Positions 1 to 7,796 of a stretch of 41,648 nt of DNA are shown one piece after another (positions within the stretch are counted from its first letter, which is position 1; every line of letters begins with the position of its first letter). The DNA comes from Lachnospiraceae bacterium (GTDB taxonomy: Bacteria; Bacillota; Clostridia; Lachnospirales; Lachnospiraceae), in contig CAAFVW010000050.1 of the NCBI GenBank assembly GCA_900766575.1, positions 1 to 41,648 on the forward strand. Reading direction: 5' to 3'. The notes beneath the pieces are model-generated. The model did no database searches. It was given only the letters and a program-made list of their open reading frames with translations, and had not been told where the DNA came from. Made by a program: the position numbers and the translations under genes.

Positions 1-618
1 ATCTTCTACAACCTCTTTTAACTTAGCGAAGTTGTTGATCTCATCCATGCTTGCTGCCTTAGCGCCATCCAGTGCGAAGTACTTCTGCATGATAGCGTCA
101 TTGTAAATGATACCGTAACCCTCTACTACGTAAGGGATTCCGTATACACCACCGTCTTCACCGGTGATTGCCAGGCTCTTATCCATTAACCAGCTGTACA
201 GGTCAGTATCCTTCAGATCTGCGCAGTAGTCTTTCCAGTTCTGATAACCGATAGGTCCGTTGATCTGGAACAGGGTAGGTGCTTCCTTGTTAGCGATTTC
301 AGACATCAGTGTCTGCTCGTAGGTACCGCTTGCTGCGGTAACAACCTTTACAGGAACACCGGTCTCCTCGGTATATTCCTTAGCCAGCTTCTGCCATACT
401 TCGTCAACTTCAGGTTTGAAGTTCAGATAGTATACAGAGCCTGCTGCCTCTGCAGTCTTGTCTGCTGCTTCGGTACTTGCTGCTTCGGTACTTGCTACTG
501 CATCCGTCTTAGCATCTGTTGCAGGTGTGGTAGCTGCGCTGTCGGAACTGCCGCAGCCGGTCAGCATGGAAGCTGCCATTACTGCACAAAGTAATACACT
601 TGCCAGTTTCTTCTTCAT
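1..618 (-). CDS. Extracellular sugar-binding lipoprotein of an ABC importer (partial)
   Basis: This is the N-terminal 206 codons of a solute-binding protein. The reading frame runs off the left edge of the window, so the C-terminal half and probably the permease genes lie outside. The start at 618 follows an AGGAGAGG ribosome site. The first ~22 residues form a lipoprotein signal ending in the lipobox MLTGC, so the mature protein would be anchored by the cysteine on the outer membrane face. A low-complexity Ala/Thr/Glu/Asp linker (about residues 25-60, with repeated ASTEA) precedes the binding fold. The fold opens with a segment containing EVDEVWQKLAKEYTEETG, as in family 1 (COG1653-type) sugar-binding proteins. 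Role inferred: capture of an oligosaccharide for a transporter powered by an MsmX-like ATPase such as the one at 12875-13987. The actual sugar cannot be read from the sequence. Two LacI-type operators sit in its leader. Confidence 0.88.
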   Translation of the reverse strand, partial: MKKKLASVLLCAVMAASMLTGCGSSDSAATTPATDAKTDAVASTEAASTEAADKTAEAAGSVYYLNFKPEVDEVWQKLAKEYTEETGVPVKVVTAASGTYEQTLMSEIANKEAPTLFQINGPIGYQNWKDYCADLKDTDLYSWLMDKSLAITGEDGGVYGIPYVVEGYGIIYNDAIMQKYFALDGAKAASMDEINNFAKLKEVVED

Positions 619-698
619 AATCTTACCTCTCCTTTTGGGTTGAAACGGGATTTCCTTCATTATTTTTGCATCGTATGCAATACTCCCGTCTGTTTATC

Positions 699-734
699 GG
701 AAACGGTTTCGGTATGGTTACCGGTAACGTTTCC
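699..734 (-). promoter_or_regulatory. Two LacI-family operator-like sites in the binding-protein leader
   Basis: Positions 699-710 read GGAAACGGTTTC and positions 723-734 read GGTAACGTTTCC. Both are near-palindromes with a central CG, as bound by LacI/GalR-family repressors. Around the second lies a perfect 12-bp palindrome, GTTACCGGTAAC. They fall just downstream of the predicted transcription start (about 742), where a bound repressor would block initiation or elongation. The likely ligand is the LacI protein encoded at 6093-7082. This is an inference from motif similarity to the site in the glgP promoter. Confidence 0.55.
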
Positions 735-748
735 GTTGCTGTAAATAG

Positions 749-777
749 AACATAGCACATTCACGAATGTCTTGCAA
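749..777 (-). promoter_or_regulatory. Sigma-A promoter of the sugar-binding protein
   Basis: On the minus strand TTGCAA (772-777) is followed after 17 bp by TATGTT (749-754). Predicted start of transcription is about 742, giving a leader of roughly 125 nt that carries the operator sites. Confidence 0.55.
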
Positions 778-827
778 GTAGTTTTCTGTAAATATTTGTA
801 AGTTTGTATATTGTTCTTAAAATCATC

Positions 828-866
828 CACCTGTTTTTGTGTATTTTCACAACAAAAAAACAGGTG
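828..866 (-). terminator. Inverted repeat downstream of the SGNH esterase, possible terminator
   Basis: CACCTG plus a T-rich arm at 828-840 is complementary to the A-rich arm ending CAGGTG at 861-866. The hairpin lies just past the esterase stop codon. A T-run lies inside the arm rather than after the stem, so it is an imperfect intrinsic terminator. Confidence 0.35.
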
Positions 867-882
867 ACCTTTCGATCTCCTG

Positions 883-1875
883 CTATAGATATTCTTTCAT
901 CACTCTGCTCCACCGCTCCGCAATCTGCTGCTGGCCCTGCATATTCGGGTGCACCAGATCCGCCGAGACAAAACAGGGATTATTCAGAATCTGTAATCCG
1001 TCCGTATAGATCAGTCTGTCGGAAGCATATTTTCGCACAATGCAGCGTAATTTCTCTGCAAGTTCCTGATCCGGTTCGTCATTGAAACCGAAAATGGAGG
1101 TGGCGAATACCGGTCTGGAATCTGCCGCAAGAATAGCCGTAAAACGGTCGATCCGTCTCTCGAATTCCTCCACCGTCACTCCTTTTCGTTTCTCCACAGC
1201 ATTAATTCCCATTTCCATGGATGCGAAATCCCAGTTCCTACGGGAAACCATGTATTCCGCCATTTCCGGTTCCATCAGCGCCCTTCCGGCGAAGCCCAGG
1301 TTGATGTAATCGGTTCCCAGTAGCTGTGAGATCCGGAACACGTAGGAAGCCGGCTGGATCAGTCCGAGGCTTCCATGGGTAATGGAGGAGCCGTAGGCCA
1401 GGTAGATCTTCTGCGGCAGCTGTTCGGGTCTGGGCGGCTCCACTGCGCCTTCGACCCGCACATAGTAGCAGGGGACATAGGGCAGCACCACTCTGACAAC
1501 TTCCAGTGCAAAAGGAAGCTTCTGCGCCTCAGTGATCCGGCGCAGGGTGTCCATTTTCCTTTTTTCCGGATATTCTATGTGAATTCTGGTCTCGGTATCG
1601 TAGATGTTTTTGGAAGACTCGTCCCATCCACCCTGAAAAGAACCGAAGAAAATATGCACTGTGGCGCTTTCCGGCACCATATCCGCACGCAGAATAATAT
1701 CCGCGGAGCCCTCCGGCATGGTAAAACGCAGTTCCATTCCGGTAGCATATATATTCTCCTGAACTCCGGTACTGATCTTCTCCCGGATTTCCCTGCGGAT
1801 TCTTCTCGGAAGATAGCCTTTTTCCGTCTCTTCCAATTCTTCTACGTTGTGAAATAGAATATTATCAAATTCCAT
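883..1875 (-). CDS. SGNH/GDSL-family esterase with N-terminal beta-rich domain
   Basis: The 330-residue protein has two parts. An N-terminal beta-rich region (about 1-150) is followed by an SGNH-hydrolase domain (about 155-330). Block I is AYGSSITHG with the nucleophile serine, block III is MGINAV carrying the asparagine, and block V is DLVHPN carrying the Asp-His pair. This layout resembles carbohydrate O-acetyl esterases such as CE2-like enzymes. No signal peptide is visible, so it should act in the cytoplasm on imported, acetylated oligosaccharides. The start at 1875 follows GGAG with a 7-nt gap. It stands alone, between the sugar-binding protein and a pseudogene. Substrate is not determined; deacetylation of plant glycans is inferred from the neighbourhood. 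Confidence 0.72.
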   Translation of the reverse strand: MEFDNILFHNVEELEETEKGYLPRRIRREIREKISTGVQENIYATGMELRFTMPEGSADIILRADMVPESATVHIFFGSFQGGWDESSKNIYDTETRIHIEYPEKRKMDTLRRITEAQKLPFALEVVRVVLPYVPCYYVRVEGAVEPPRPEQLPQKIYLAYGSSITHGSLGLIQPASYVFRISQLLGTDYINLGFAGRALMEPEMAEYMVSRRNWDFASMEMGINAVEKRKGVTVEEFERRIDRFTAILAADSRPVFATSIFGFNDEPDQELAEKLRCIVRKYASDRLIYTDGLQILNNPCFVSADLVHPNMQGQQQIAERWSRVMKEYL

Positions 1876-1967
1876 GTTTTTGCTCCATACTACGTTTTAT
1901 CATGCACAGCAGTGCGGTATACTATTGTTTCTTTTAAAATAAGCTTAAAATTTTTTAAACTGGTTTA

Positions 1968-2981
1968 TTATTCTGGCGTTACTGTTGTTCCATCCTCATA
2001 TACAATACTAATTATGTTATATTCAAATATTAAATCCGAAAACTCTGTGTTAAAAAACTTCATATCACTGTCAATAAACTCATTACATTCATATGAAAGA
2101 TCACTTTCTTGATATGTTTCTCCAGATTGGATTGTATGACCTGTAAAATCGCCATTTCGAGCTATCCATTGGAGTAACACTTTTATCTACAACAACTACT
2201 TTCGCATATTGTTCAGATTTCATTTCTAAATATTGTTGTTTCAAGCTTTCCAAATCCTCCGAATTTCCAAGAACCGAAATAATTTTTCTATTTTAGAAAT
2301 TGCTTCTGAATACTGTTTATCTTGCACATAGCTTTCCGCTTCATTTAATAATTGTGTTTTGAATGTATTTTCTAATTCTTCTATCTTTTGTTGTGCTTCT
2401 GTATAACAATCATCTTCTTCACTAACTGCTTTGTGTTGACTGATTGCCCTTTCAGCATCTCCATCATTTTCTGCTTTTTTTGCATTTTCATATGCTGTCC
2501 TTGATCTATTTAAAGCATCTATTTGCTCCATTATATCTGTTGCATATTGCTTTGATGGCACATATTGTATATATTTCTTTACTTGTTTCTTTGCATCTTC
2601 ATAAGATATTTTTTTGTCTTTAAACTGTTTATAGATATTGTCTATTTCTGCATTTTGCGTATCAGATAATTCATTTTCAAGTTCTATGTTACCTTCTATT
2701 TCCTTATTGTATATATCTATTGCTTCTTTGCTGTTGTTTTGATCAAATAAATATATATATTTCTTTACAGGATTAGTATTGATGAAAGATATATATATAA
2801 TACCTATTATAGCTATCAAGCCGACTATAATCCCAACTCCAATGACGATCCCCTTTCCCCACTTAACCAAAAACTTATTCTTACTTCTTTCCTTGCTATC
2901 TCCTGTTGCAATTTACGCTCCACATTTAGGGCAAAATGCGCTTTCCTCTGAAATTTCATTCTTACATTTCTGACAAATCAT
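1968..2981 (-). pseudogene. Decayed zinc-ribbon membrane protein gene
   Basis: Reading from an ATG at 2981 (good GGGGGA ribosome site) gives MICQKCKNEISEESAFCPKC, a CxxC...CxxC zinc ribbon. It is then cut by an in-frame TAA at 2913-2915. The same frame continues with a membrane segment (GIVIGVGIIVGLIAIIGIIY) and a long acidic, Lys/Glu-rich, helical region resembling TPR-like repeats. At 2283-2287 (a short A-run on the coding strand) the frame breaks. Meaningful sequence resumes in another frame (LGNSEDLESLKQQYLEM). Near 2154-2165 it shifts again into a C-terminal tail ending VYEDGTTVTPE at 1968. The intact ancestor would be a zinc ribbon + single-pass membrane protein of about 330 residues, of unknown function. 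It is AT-richer than neighbouring genes. One nonsense and two frameshift lesions make function unlikely. An internal TTG start at 2870 could still yield a 209-residue fragment. Confidence 0.72.
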
Positions 2982-3024
2982 ACTATTTCCCCCATTCATT
3001 TGTATTTTATATCCCTTATACGCA

Positions 3025-3053
3025 ATTATATTCATTTTGCTATCTATGGTCAA
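3025..3053 (-). promoter_or_regulatory. Strong promoter of the zinc-ribbon pseudogene
   Basis: TTGACC (3048-3053) and TATAAT (3025-3030) with 17-bp spacing on the minus strand. It points at the ATG at 2981. The promoter looks intact although the gene it serves is broken. Confidence 0.6.
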
Positions 3054-3089
3054 GCATACGCAGCTCATAGTAAATTGTTTCCTTCGCTA

Positions 3090-3412
3090 TAGCCGCATAC
3101 TTTGACAGTTCGGGGCTGGCTCAACAATTTTCCTCTCTACACCCCCGCATACTTTGACTGACCGGGGCTGGCTCAACAATTTTCCTCTTTACAGCCCCGC
3201 ATACTTTGGCTGACCGGGGCTGACTCAACACTTTTCCTCTCTACAGCCCCGCATACTTTGACTGGCCGGGGCTGGCTCAACAATTTTCCTCTCTACAGCC
3301 CCGCATACTTTGGCAAACCGGGGCTGGTTCAACACTTTTCCTCTCTACAGCCCCGCATACTTTGGCTGACCGGGGCTGGCTCGATCGTTTTCTTCTCGAT
3401 GGCCCCGTGCAT
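3090..3412. repeat. Six-copy 52-bp tandem repeat with hairpin in each unit
   Basis: Units begin at 3090, 3142, 3194, 3246, 3298 and 3350, with a truncated seventh at about 3402. Each runs GCCCCGCATACTTTG, a short variable segment, CCGGGGCTGG, then an AT-richer stretch ending CTCTCTACA. Within a unit GCCCCG and CGGGGC can pair around a ~15-nt loop. The loop is the most variable part, while the pairing arms are kept except in the first copy. Fifty-two is not a multiple of three, so the array is not coding. It lies beyond the glgP terminator and before the promoter of the decayed gene. The rest of this gap (2982-3089) holds only that promoter. Confidence 0.9.
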
Positions 3413-3417
3413 CACAG

Positions 3418-3456
3418 CAAAAAAACCGTATTTGGGAGCAAGTTCCCAAACACGGT
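3418..3456 (-). terminator. Intrinsic terminator of glgP
   Basis: Just after the glgP stop, the minus strand has arm ACCGTGTTTGGGA, a short loop, arm TCCCAAATACGGT and then a run of seven T. This is a classic rho-independent terminator. Confidence 0.85.
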
Positions 3457-3485
3457 CTTTATTTTTGCCTATGCGCGGCTCATTA

Positions 3486-5756
3486 CTAACGTAACTTCCA
3501 GATGTCTCTGTTATATTCCGCAATGGTTCTGTCGGAGGAGAAGAATCCGGCCTTGGCGATATTCACCAGCATCATCTTCTTCCACTTCTGCTGATCCTCG
3601 TAATCAGCGAATGCCTGATCCTTGACTTTAATATAATCCTCCAGATCGAGCAGAGTCATGAACCAGTCTTTGTTCAACAGTTCGTTGTACAGACGCTCCA
3701 GGTTCTCTTTTTTACCTACCTTGAGTGCTTCCTTGCTGACAATGAAATCCACGGCCTCTTTGATCACAGGGCTCTTCTTGTAATAGTCCCTGGAGACATA
3801 ATCTGCCTTCTCATAATGCTTGATGACAGTATCGCTGTCCTGACCGAAGATATAGATATTGTCATCGCCTACCAGCTCATGAATCTCTACATTTGCACCG
3901 TCACTGGTTCCCAGAGTTACGGCACCGTTCAGCATGAACTTCATGTTGCCGGTTCCGGAGGCCTCCTTGGAAGCCAGAGAAATCTGCTCGGAAATATTGC
4001 AGGCAGGAATCAGCTTCTCTGCATAGCTTACATTATAGTTTTCAACCATTACCAGCTTCATGTAAGGGCTGACTTCGGGATCGTTATTGATAATGTCAGA
4101 CATTACCAGCAGGAGATGAATAATATCCTGTGCGATTACATAAGCAGGTGCAGCTTTGGCACCGAAGATAAAGGTTAACGGTGTAGAGGGCTTCTTGCCG
4201 CCCTTGATCTCCAGATACTTATGAATAATATACAGTGCATTCATCTGCTGACGCTTATACTCGTGCAGACGCTTTACCTGAATATCAAAGATGGAATCCG
4301 GATTCAGCTCCACGCCTTCCTTCTCCTTGATATAGGCTGCCAGCTCAGTCTTCTTGGTCTTCTTAATGTCGTAGATAGCATCCAGTACTGACTGATCATC
4401 CTTATGCTCCAGAAGCTTCTGAAGTTCATCCGCATCCTTCTTGTAACCGTCACCGATGGTCTGGCTCAGGAAAGCGGACAGTTCATGGTTGCAGGACAAC
4501 AGCCATCTGCGGAAAGTGATACCGTTGGTCTTGTTGTTAAACTTCTCGGGATAAATCTTGTAAAAATGGTTCAGCTCGCTCTGCTTCAGTATTTCTGTAT
4601 GGATAGCTGCCACACCATTGACGCTGTAGCCATAATGGATATCGATGTGTGCCATATGCACTCTCTTATCCTTGTCGATGATCTGTACCTTTTCGTCTTT
4701 GTATTTCTCAGCCACGCGGTCGCTGAGTTCCTTAATGATGGGAACCAGCTGAGGCACTACCTTTTCAATATAAGCCAGAGGCCATTTTTCAAGAGCTTCT
4801 GCCAGAATGGTGTGATTCGTATAAGCACAGGTACGGCTTACCACATCAATAGCTTCATCCATGGTGAATCCTTCCTGCGTGGTCAGAATACGGATCAGTT
4901 CGGGGATAACCATGGTCGGGTGGGTATCATTGATCTGGATGGCCACATGCTCCGGCAGAGTATGCAGATCGTAACCTTTTTCCTTTACCTCTTTCAGAAT
5001 CAGTTGTGCACCGTTGCATACCATGAAATACTCCTGATAGATACGCAGCAGGTTGCCTGCCTCATCGGAATCATCGGGATACAGGAACAGGGTCAGGTTC
5101 TTCTCAATGGCTTCCTTGTCGAAGGTGATGCCCTTCTTTACCAGACTCTCATCTACTGTCTCAATATCAAACAAATGCAGCTTGTTCAAACCATTCTCAT
5201 AGCCTACGACATCAATGTCATAAAGTACAGAAGTCACCTTGCGGTCGCCGAAAGCCACTTCAAATCTGGTGCCGGTGTTGTTCAGCCAGGAATCCTTCTG
5301 GATCCAGTCATTCTTCTCCGCATTCTGCAGATGATCCTTGAACACCTGCTTGAACAGACCGAAATGATAATTCAGACCGATGCCGTCTCCGGAAAGCCCC
5401 AGTGTCGCAATGGAATCCAGGAAGCAGGCTGCCAGTCTTCCAAGACCGCCGTTGCCCAGAGAAGGTTCCGGTTCTGCCTCTTCAATGTCTGCCAGATTCT
5501 TGCCGTTTCTCTTCAGAATCTCGCTCAGTTCCTCATAAATTCCCAGGTTGATCAGGTTGTTGGATAACAGCTTACCGATCAGGAACTCCATGGAAATGTA
5601 ATATACTTTCTTGTCTCCGGTGATTGCAGGAGTCTCTGCCATCTTCTCTTTGGTCAGCTGCAATACTCCGGTGTACAGCTGTGCATCGGTGCAGGCACCG
5701 ATATTCTTGCCATATAATTTGCCGGTGATCTCATTTAAAGTCTGCTCTAAATTCAT
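3486..5756 (-). CDS. glgP: Glycogen/maltodextrin phosphorylase
   Basis: The enzyme releases glucose-1-phosphate from the non-reducing ends of alpha-1,4-glucans using phosphate and pyridoxal phosphate, in the cytoplasm. At 756 residues it is of normal length for bacterial GlgP/MalP. Recognisable blocks are EPSLGNGGLGRLAACFLDS near residue 110, IQINDTHPTMVIPEL in the middle and VKRLHEYKRQQMN. The PLP-lysine block EASGTGNMKFMLNGAVTLG is followed by TSDGANVEI. I chose the ATG at 5756 (MNLEQTLNEI) because GGAG sits 7 nt upstream; an upstream in-frame ATG at 5819 lacks a ribosome site. It is monocistronic: own promoter with a LacI-type operator between the -35 and -10, a ~260-nt structured leader, and a strong terminator. 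Regulation by the adjacent LacI protein is inferred. Confidence 0.97.
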   Translation of the reverse strand: MNLEQTLNEITGKLYGKNIGACTDAQLYTGVLQLTKEKMAETPAITGDKKVYYISMEFLIGKLLSNNLINLGIYEELSEILKRNGKNLADIEEAEPEPSLGNGGLGRLAACFLDSIATLGLSGDGIGLNYHFGLFKQVFKDHLQNAEKNDWIQKDSWLNNTGTRFEVAFGDRKVTSVLYDIDVVGYENGLNKLHLFDIETVDESLVKKGITFDKEAIEKNLTLFLYPDDSDEAGNLLRIYQEYFMVCNGAQLILKEVKEKGYDLHTLPEHVAIQINDTHPTMVIPELIRILTTQEGFTMDEAIDVVSRTCAYTNHTILAEALEKWPLAYIEKVVPQLVPIIKELSDRVAEKYKDEKVQIIDKDKRVHMAHIDIHYGYSVNGVAAIHTEILKQSELNHFYKIYPEKFNNKTNGITFRRWLLSCNHELSAFLSQTIGDGYKKDADELQKLLEHKDDQSVLDAIYDIKKTKKTELAAYIKEKEGVELNPDSIFDIQVKRLHEYKRQQMNALYIIHKYLEIKGGKKPSTPLTFIFGAKAAPAYVIAQDIIHLLLVMSDIINNDPEVSPYMKLVMVENYNVSYAEKLIPACNISEQISLASKEASGTGNMKFMLNGAVTLGTSDGANVEIHELVGDDNIYIFGQDSDTVIKHYEKADYVSRDYYKKSPVIKEAVDFIVSKEALKVGKKENLERLYNELLNKDWFMTLLDLEDYIKVKDQAFADYEDQQKWKKMMLVNIAKAGFFSSDRTIAEYNRDIWKLR

Positions 5757-5843
5757 TTCAAACTCCATTCTGCACGATAGTTTTATTTTTCCAAAATGAA
5801 TGTACCGTGCCACACTCACTTTTTCATATTCTTTTCTTTATCT

Positions 5844-5980
5844 GGGTACTATACTTACTTTTTGATATCCCATACCCTTGTCTCAGCCGGTCGCCGGGTA
5901 TTTCCTGCTTCTTCGGCTCTCTATACCCTCTCTGCTGCCGTGCCGTGGGTATTTCCGACCCTTTTCGGCTCTCCATGCCC
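5844..5980 (-). other. Three phased hairpins in the glgP mRNA leader
   Basis: Between the glgP promoter and its start codon the transcript contains three segments of 33-34 nt, at 5947-5980, 5896-5928 and 5844-5877. Each begins GGGTAT or GGGCAT and ends TACCC, so the ends can pair. The first two also share AGAGCCGAA and GGAAATACCC. Their starts are spaced 51-52 nt. The repeat pattern suggests internal duplication of an RNA hairpin. Purine GGA motifs lie in the loops. I cannot match it to a known riboswitch. It accounts for most of the 5757-6092 gap. Confidence 0.55.
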
Positions 5981-6024
5981 TCGCAATACTGAGATTTTGT
6001 GTATGTCGTTCTCTTACAATACAC

Positions 6025-6053
6025 AGGATAGCATAGGAAAACGTTTTCCGCAA
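6025..6053 (-). promoter_or_regulatory. glgP promoter with LacI-type operator in the spacer
   Basis: On the minus strand TTGCGG (6048-6053) and TATCCT (6025-6030) are 17 bp apart. A perfect 14-bp palindrome, GGAAAACGTTTTCC (6036-6049), overlaps the -35 edge and fills most of the spacer. This is the classical position for steric repression by a LacI-family protein. The gene for such a protein starts about 1 kb away at 7082. Confidence 0.72.
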
Positions 6054-6092
6054 CCTTTTCTTTGATTTTCTGAGATTTTTGTGCAAAATAGC

Positions 6093-7082
6093 TTAACAGA
6101 TAATGTCCTTATAGTACATTTTCACGATGCTGTGCGGCATGACTACCTGATGACCTTCTCCGCCGTTCATCAGCTGGTGTACCTCCTCCACAGCCCTGCT
6201 GGAGATACTGTAGAAGTCCTGTCTTATGGTATTCATCTGTTTGCCGACATATCCCATCAGGGTGATGCCGTCGAAACCACACACCGGACGGAAAATATCC
6301 ATATCAATCAGCGCATTCATGGCACCGATAGCCATCAGATCGGAAGCACAGACCACCACGTCCTTATTTTTCGCATATTTCAGCGCCACATTTCTCGCCG
6401 TCAGCTCACTGAAATCTCCCTGGCGTACCATCATGGTCAGATCCAGATCCTTCACCAGGCGCTTCATGCCCTTCAATCTCTGGTCTGTCACATAACCGTC
6501 TCTTCTCCCGGCAATATACAGCACCCTCTTGCAGTTATCATCCAGCACTGTTTTCTTCGCCACATCATACTGCGCCTGCTCCTGATCGATGCTGATGGAT
6601 GTGGTTCTCGTATTGACGACAGGTGCATCCACTACGACACAGGCAAACTGTTTCTCCCGGATCAGTTTCTGCAACACCTTGTCCTCCTTGGACATCCCAT
6701 AGATTATGACTCCGGATATACTCTGGGACAGAAACGATCTGGTAATCTCCTCCGCCGTCATCCCCGCGATCATGGAGGGGAAGATCGTCACGACCTCCAC
6801 ATTCAATTCCTTGGCCTTGTCCAGCGCTCCCACCAGATACTGCATGAAGATCTGGTCGATAGCCTGAGTCTGTCTGTTCGGATCCAGCACCAGGGCGATT
6901 CTTCCGAACTGTTTGGAGGAAAGCGCCGCGGCAATGGAATTCGGAATATAATTCAACTCCTTAATGGCTTCCTGCACTTTTTTCCGGGTTTCCTCACTGA
7001 CATTCGGATAACCGTTCAGTACCTTGGATACTGTGGAAATAGCCACTCCGGCGTGTTTTGCAACTTCTTTGATCGATACCAT
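6093..7082 (-). CDS. LacI-family transcriptional regulator
   Basis: This 329-residue repressor has the family's N-terminal DNA-binding domain. It comprises VSIKEVAKHAGVAISTVSKV (helix-turn-helix, residues 2-21), then NGYPNVSEETRKKV and the hinge-helix region NYIPNSIAAALSS around residues 46-60. The rest is a periplasmic-binding-protein-like effector domain (from about 60) that would bind a sugar or sugar phosphate. The start at 7082 follows GGGGGA. It lies downstream of the glgP leader in the same direction but has its own promoter. Palindromes of the LacI type occur in the glgP promoter, in front of the sugar-binding protein and about 70 bp upstream of its own promoter. I infer that it controls these genes and itself. 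Effector unknown; a maltodextrin-related sugar is plausible from glgP. Confidence 0.93.
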   Translation of the reverse strand: MVSIKEVAKHAGVAISTVSKVLNGYPNVSEETRKKVQEAIKELNYIPNSIAAALSSKQFGRIALVLDPNRQTQAIDQIFMQYLVGALDKAKELNVEVVTIFPSMIAGMTAEEITRSFLSQSISGVIIYGMSKEDKVLQKLIREKQFACVVVDAPVVNTRTTSISIDQEQAQYDVAKKTVLDDNCKRVLYIAGRRDGYVTDQRLKGMKRLVKDLDLTMMVRQGDFSELTARNVALKYAKNKDVVVCASDLMAIGAMNALIDMDIFRPVCGFDGITLMGYVGKQMNTIRQDFYSISSRAVEEVHQLMNGGEGHQVVMPHSIVKMYYKDIIC

Positions 7083-7156
7083 AAATCCCCCGTTCCGGAC
7101 TGCAATTTCTTCATCCGTATTTCTCCTTCGCCGCTATATATGCGGTTTCGTTCTAT

Positions 7157-7185
7157 TTGACGTTTTCTTATATATTCTCTATACT
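7157..7185 (+). promoter_or_regulatory. tadA promoter
   Basis: TTGACG (7157-7162), 17 bp, TATACT (7180-7185) on the plus strand. The -10 box overlaps the -10 box of the divergent lacI promoter, so the two promoters should exclude each other. Confidence 0.65.
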
Positions 7186-7209
7186 ATAAGTTAACGTAAT
7201 GTAAGTCAA
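7181..7209 (-). promoter_or_regulatory. lacI promoter
   Basis: On the minus strand TTGACT (7204-7209), 17 bp, TAGTAT (7181-7186). It is face to face with the tadA promoter: the two -10 hexamers share five base pairs. Confidence 0.65.
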
Positions 7210-7241
7210 TGTACAGCATTTACGAAATATGGTGTTTTTTT

Positions 7242-7259
7242 TTGGAAAAGGTTTTCCAA
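7242..7259. promoter_or_regulatory. LacI-type operator palindrome between lacI and tadA
   Basis: TTGGAAAAGGTTTTCCAA is symmetrical apart from the central two bases. It matches the glgP site GGAAAACGTTTTCC in both arms. It lies in the tadA leader and about 70-85 bp upstream of the lacI start of transcription, so autoregulation of lacI is the simplest reading. Confidence 0.5.
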
Positions 7260-7283
7260 AGAGGCAGAAAGGCAATAACTACT

Positions 7284-7796
7284 ATGGCAGTCATTAAAAG
7301 CATCGAAGAGAAATATATGAAAGAAGCCCTGAAACAGGCCAAAAAAGCCTACGCTCTGGGAGAAGTTCCCATCGGCTGTGTCATTGTACACGAAGGCAAG
7401 ATCATCGGACGCGGTTATAACCGGAGAAATACAGATAAAAATACGCTGGCGCATGCAGAGATCACCGCAATCAACAGAGCCAGCAAAGTAATCGGCGACT
7501 GGCGGCTGGAAGAGTGTACCCTCTATGTGACACTGGAGCCTTGCCAGATGTGCGCCGGCGCCATTGTGCAGGCGCGGATTCCCGAAGTGGTGATGGGGTG
7601 TATGAATCCCAAAGCCGGGTGCGCCGGATCTATCCTGAATATACTGGAAATGCCCCAGTTCAACCATCAGGTGAAGGTTACCCGGGGCATTCTGGAGACA
7701 GAGTGCAGTCAGATGTTAAAAACATTTTTCGAGGAACTGCGCATCCGGAACAAGCAGGAAAAGGCTGCGAGAAAAGCATTAAGCGGTCTCTCGTAA
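7284..7796 (+). CDS. tadA: tRNA-specific adenosine-34 deaminase
   Basis: TadA converts adenosine to inosine at the wobble position of tRNA-Arg(ACG), using a catalytic zinc. The 170-residue protein carries the zinc-deaminase signature: TLAHAEITAI supplies the ligand histidine and catalytic glutamate, and LEPCQMCAGAIVQARI supplies the two cysteines. The start at 7284 (MAVIKSIEEKYMKEALKQA) fits the family's N-terminal helix. The AAAGG upstream is distant (about 13 nt), so the ATG at 7317 is a weaker alternative. It is divergent from lacI and overlaps the convergent membrane-protein gene by 18 bp at the 3' ends. Confidence 0.96.
   Translation: MAVIKSIEEKYMKEALKQAKKAYALGEVPIGCVIVHEGKIIGRGYNRRNTDKNTLAHAEITAINRASKVIGDWRLEECTLYVTLEPCQMCAGAIVQARIPEVVMGCMNPKAGCAGSILNILEMPQFNHQVKVTRGILETECSQMLKTFFEELRIRNKQEKAARKALSGLS

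Noticed and set aside
3090..3412. CRISPR array
   Set aside because: The whole 52-bp unit is repeated; there are no unique spacers between constant repeats and no cas genes.
4404..5567. Long plus-strand open frame opposite glgP
   Set aside because: It is antisense to a full-length, well-conserved enzyme and has no ribosome site or recognisable protein features. The same applies to long antisense frames at 6081-7160, 16746-18008, 19148-20179 and 21861-22826.
7229..7241. Terminator suggested by the T-run before the GGAAAA palindrome
   Set aside because: The T-run precedes the palindrome on the plus strand; on the minus strand the stem is A/T-rich and sits upstream of the lacI promoter, so an operator is the better explanation.
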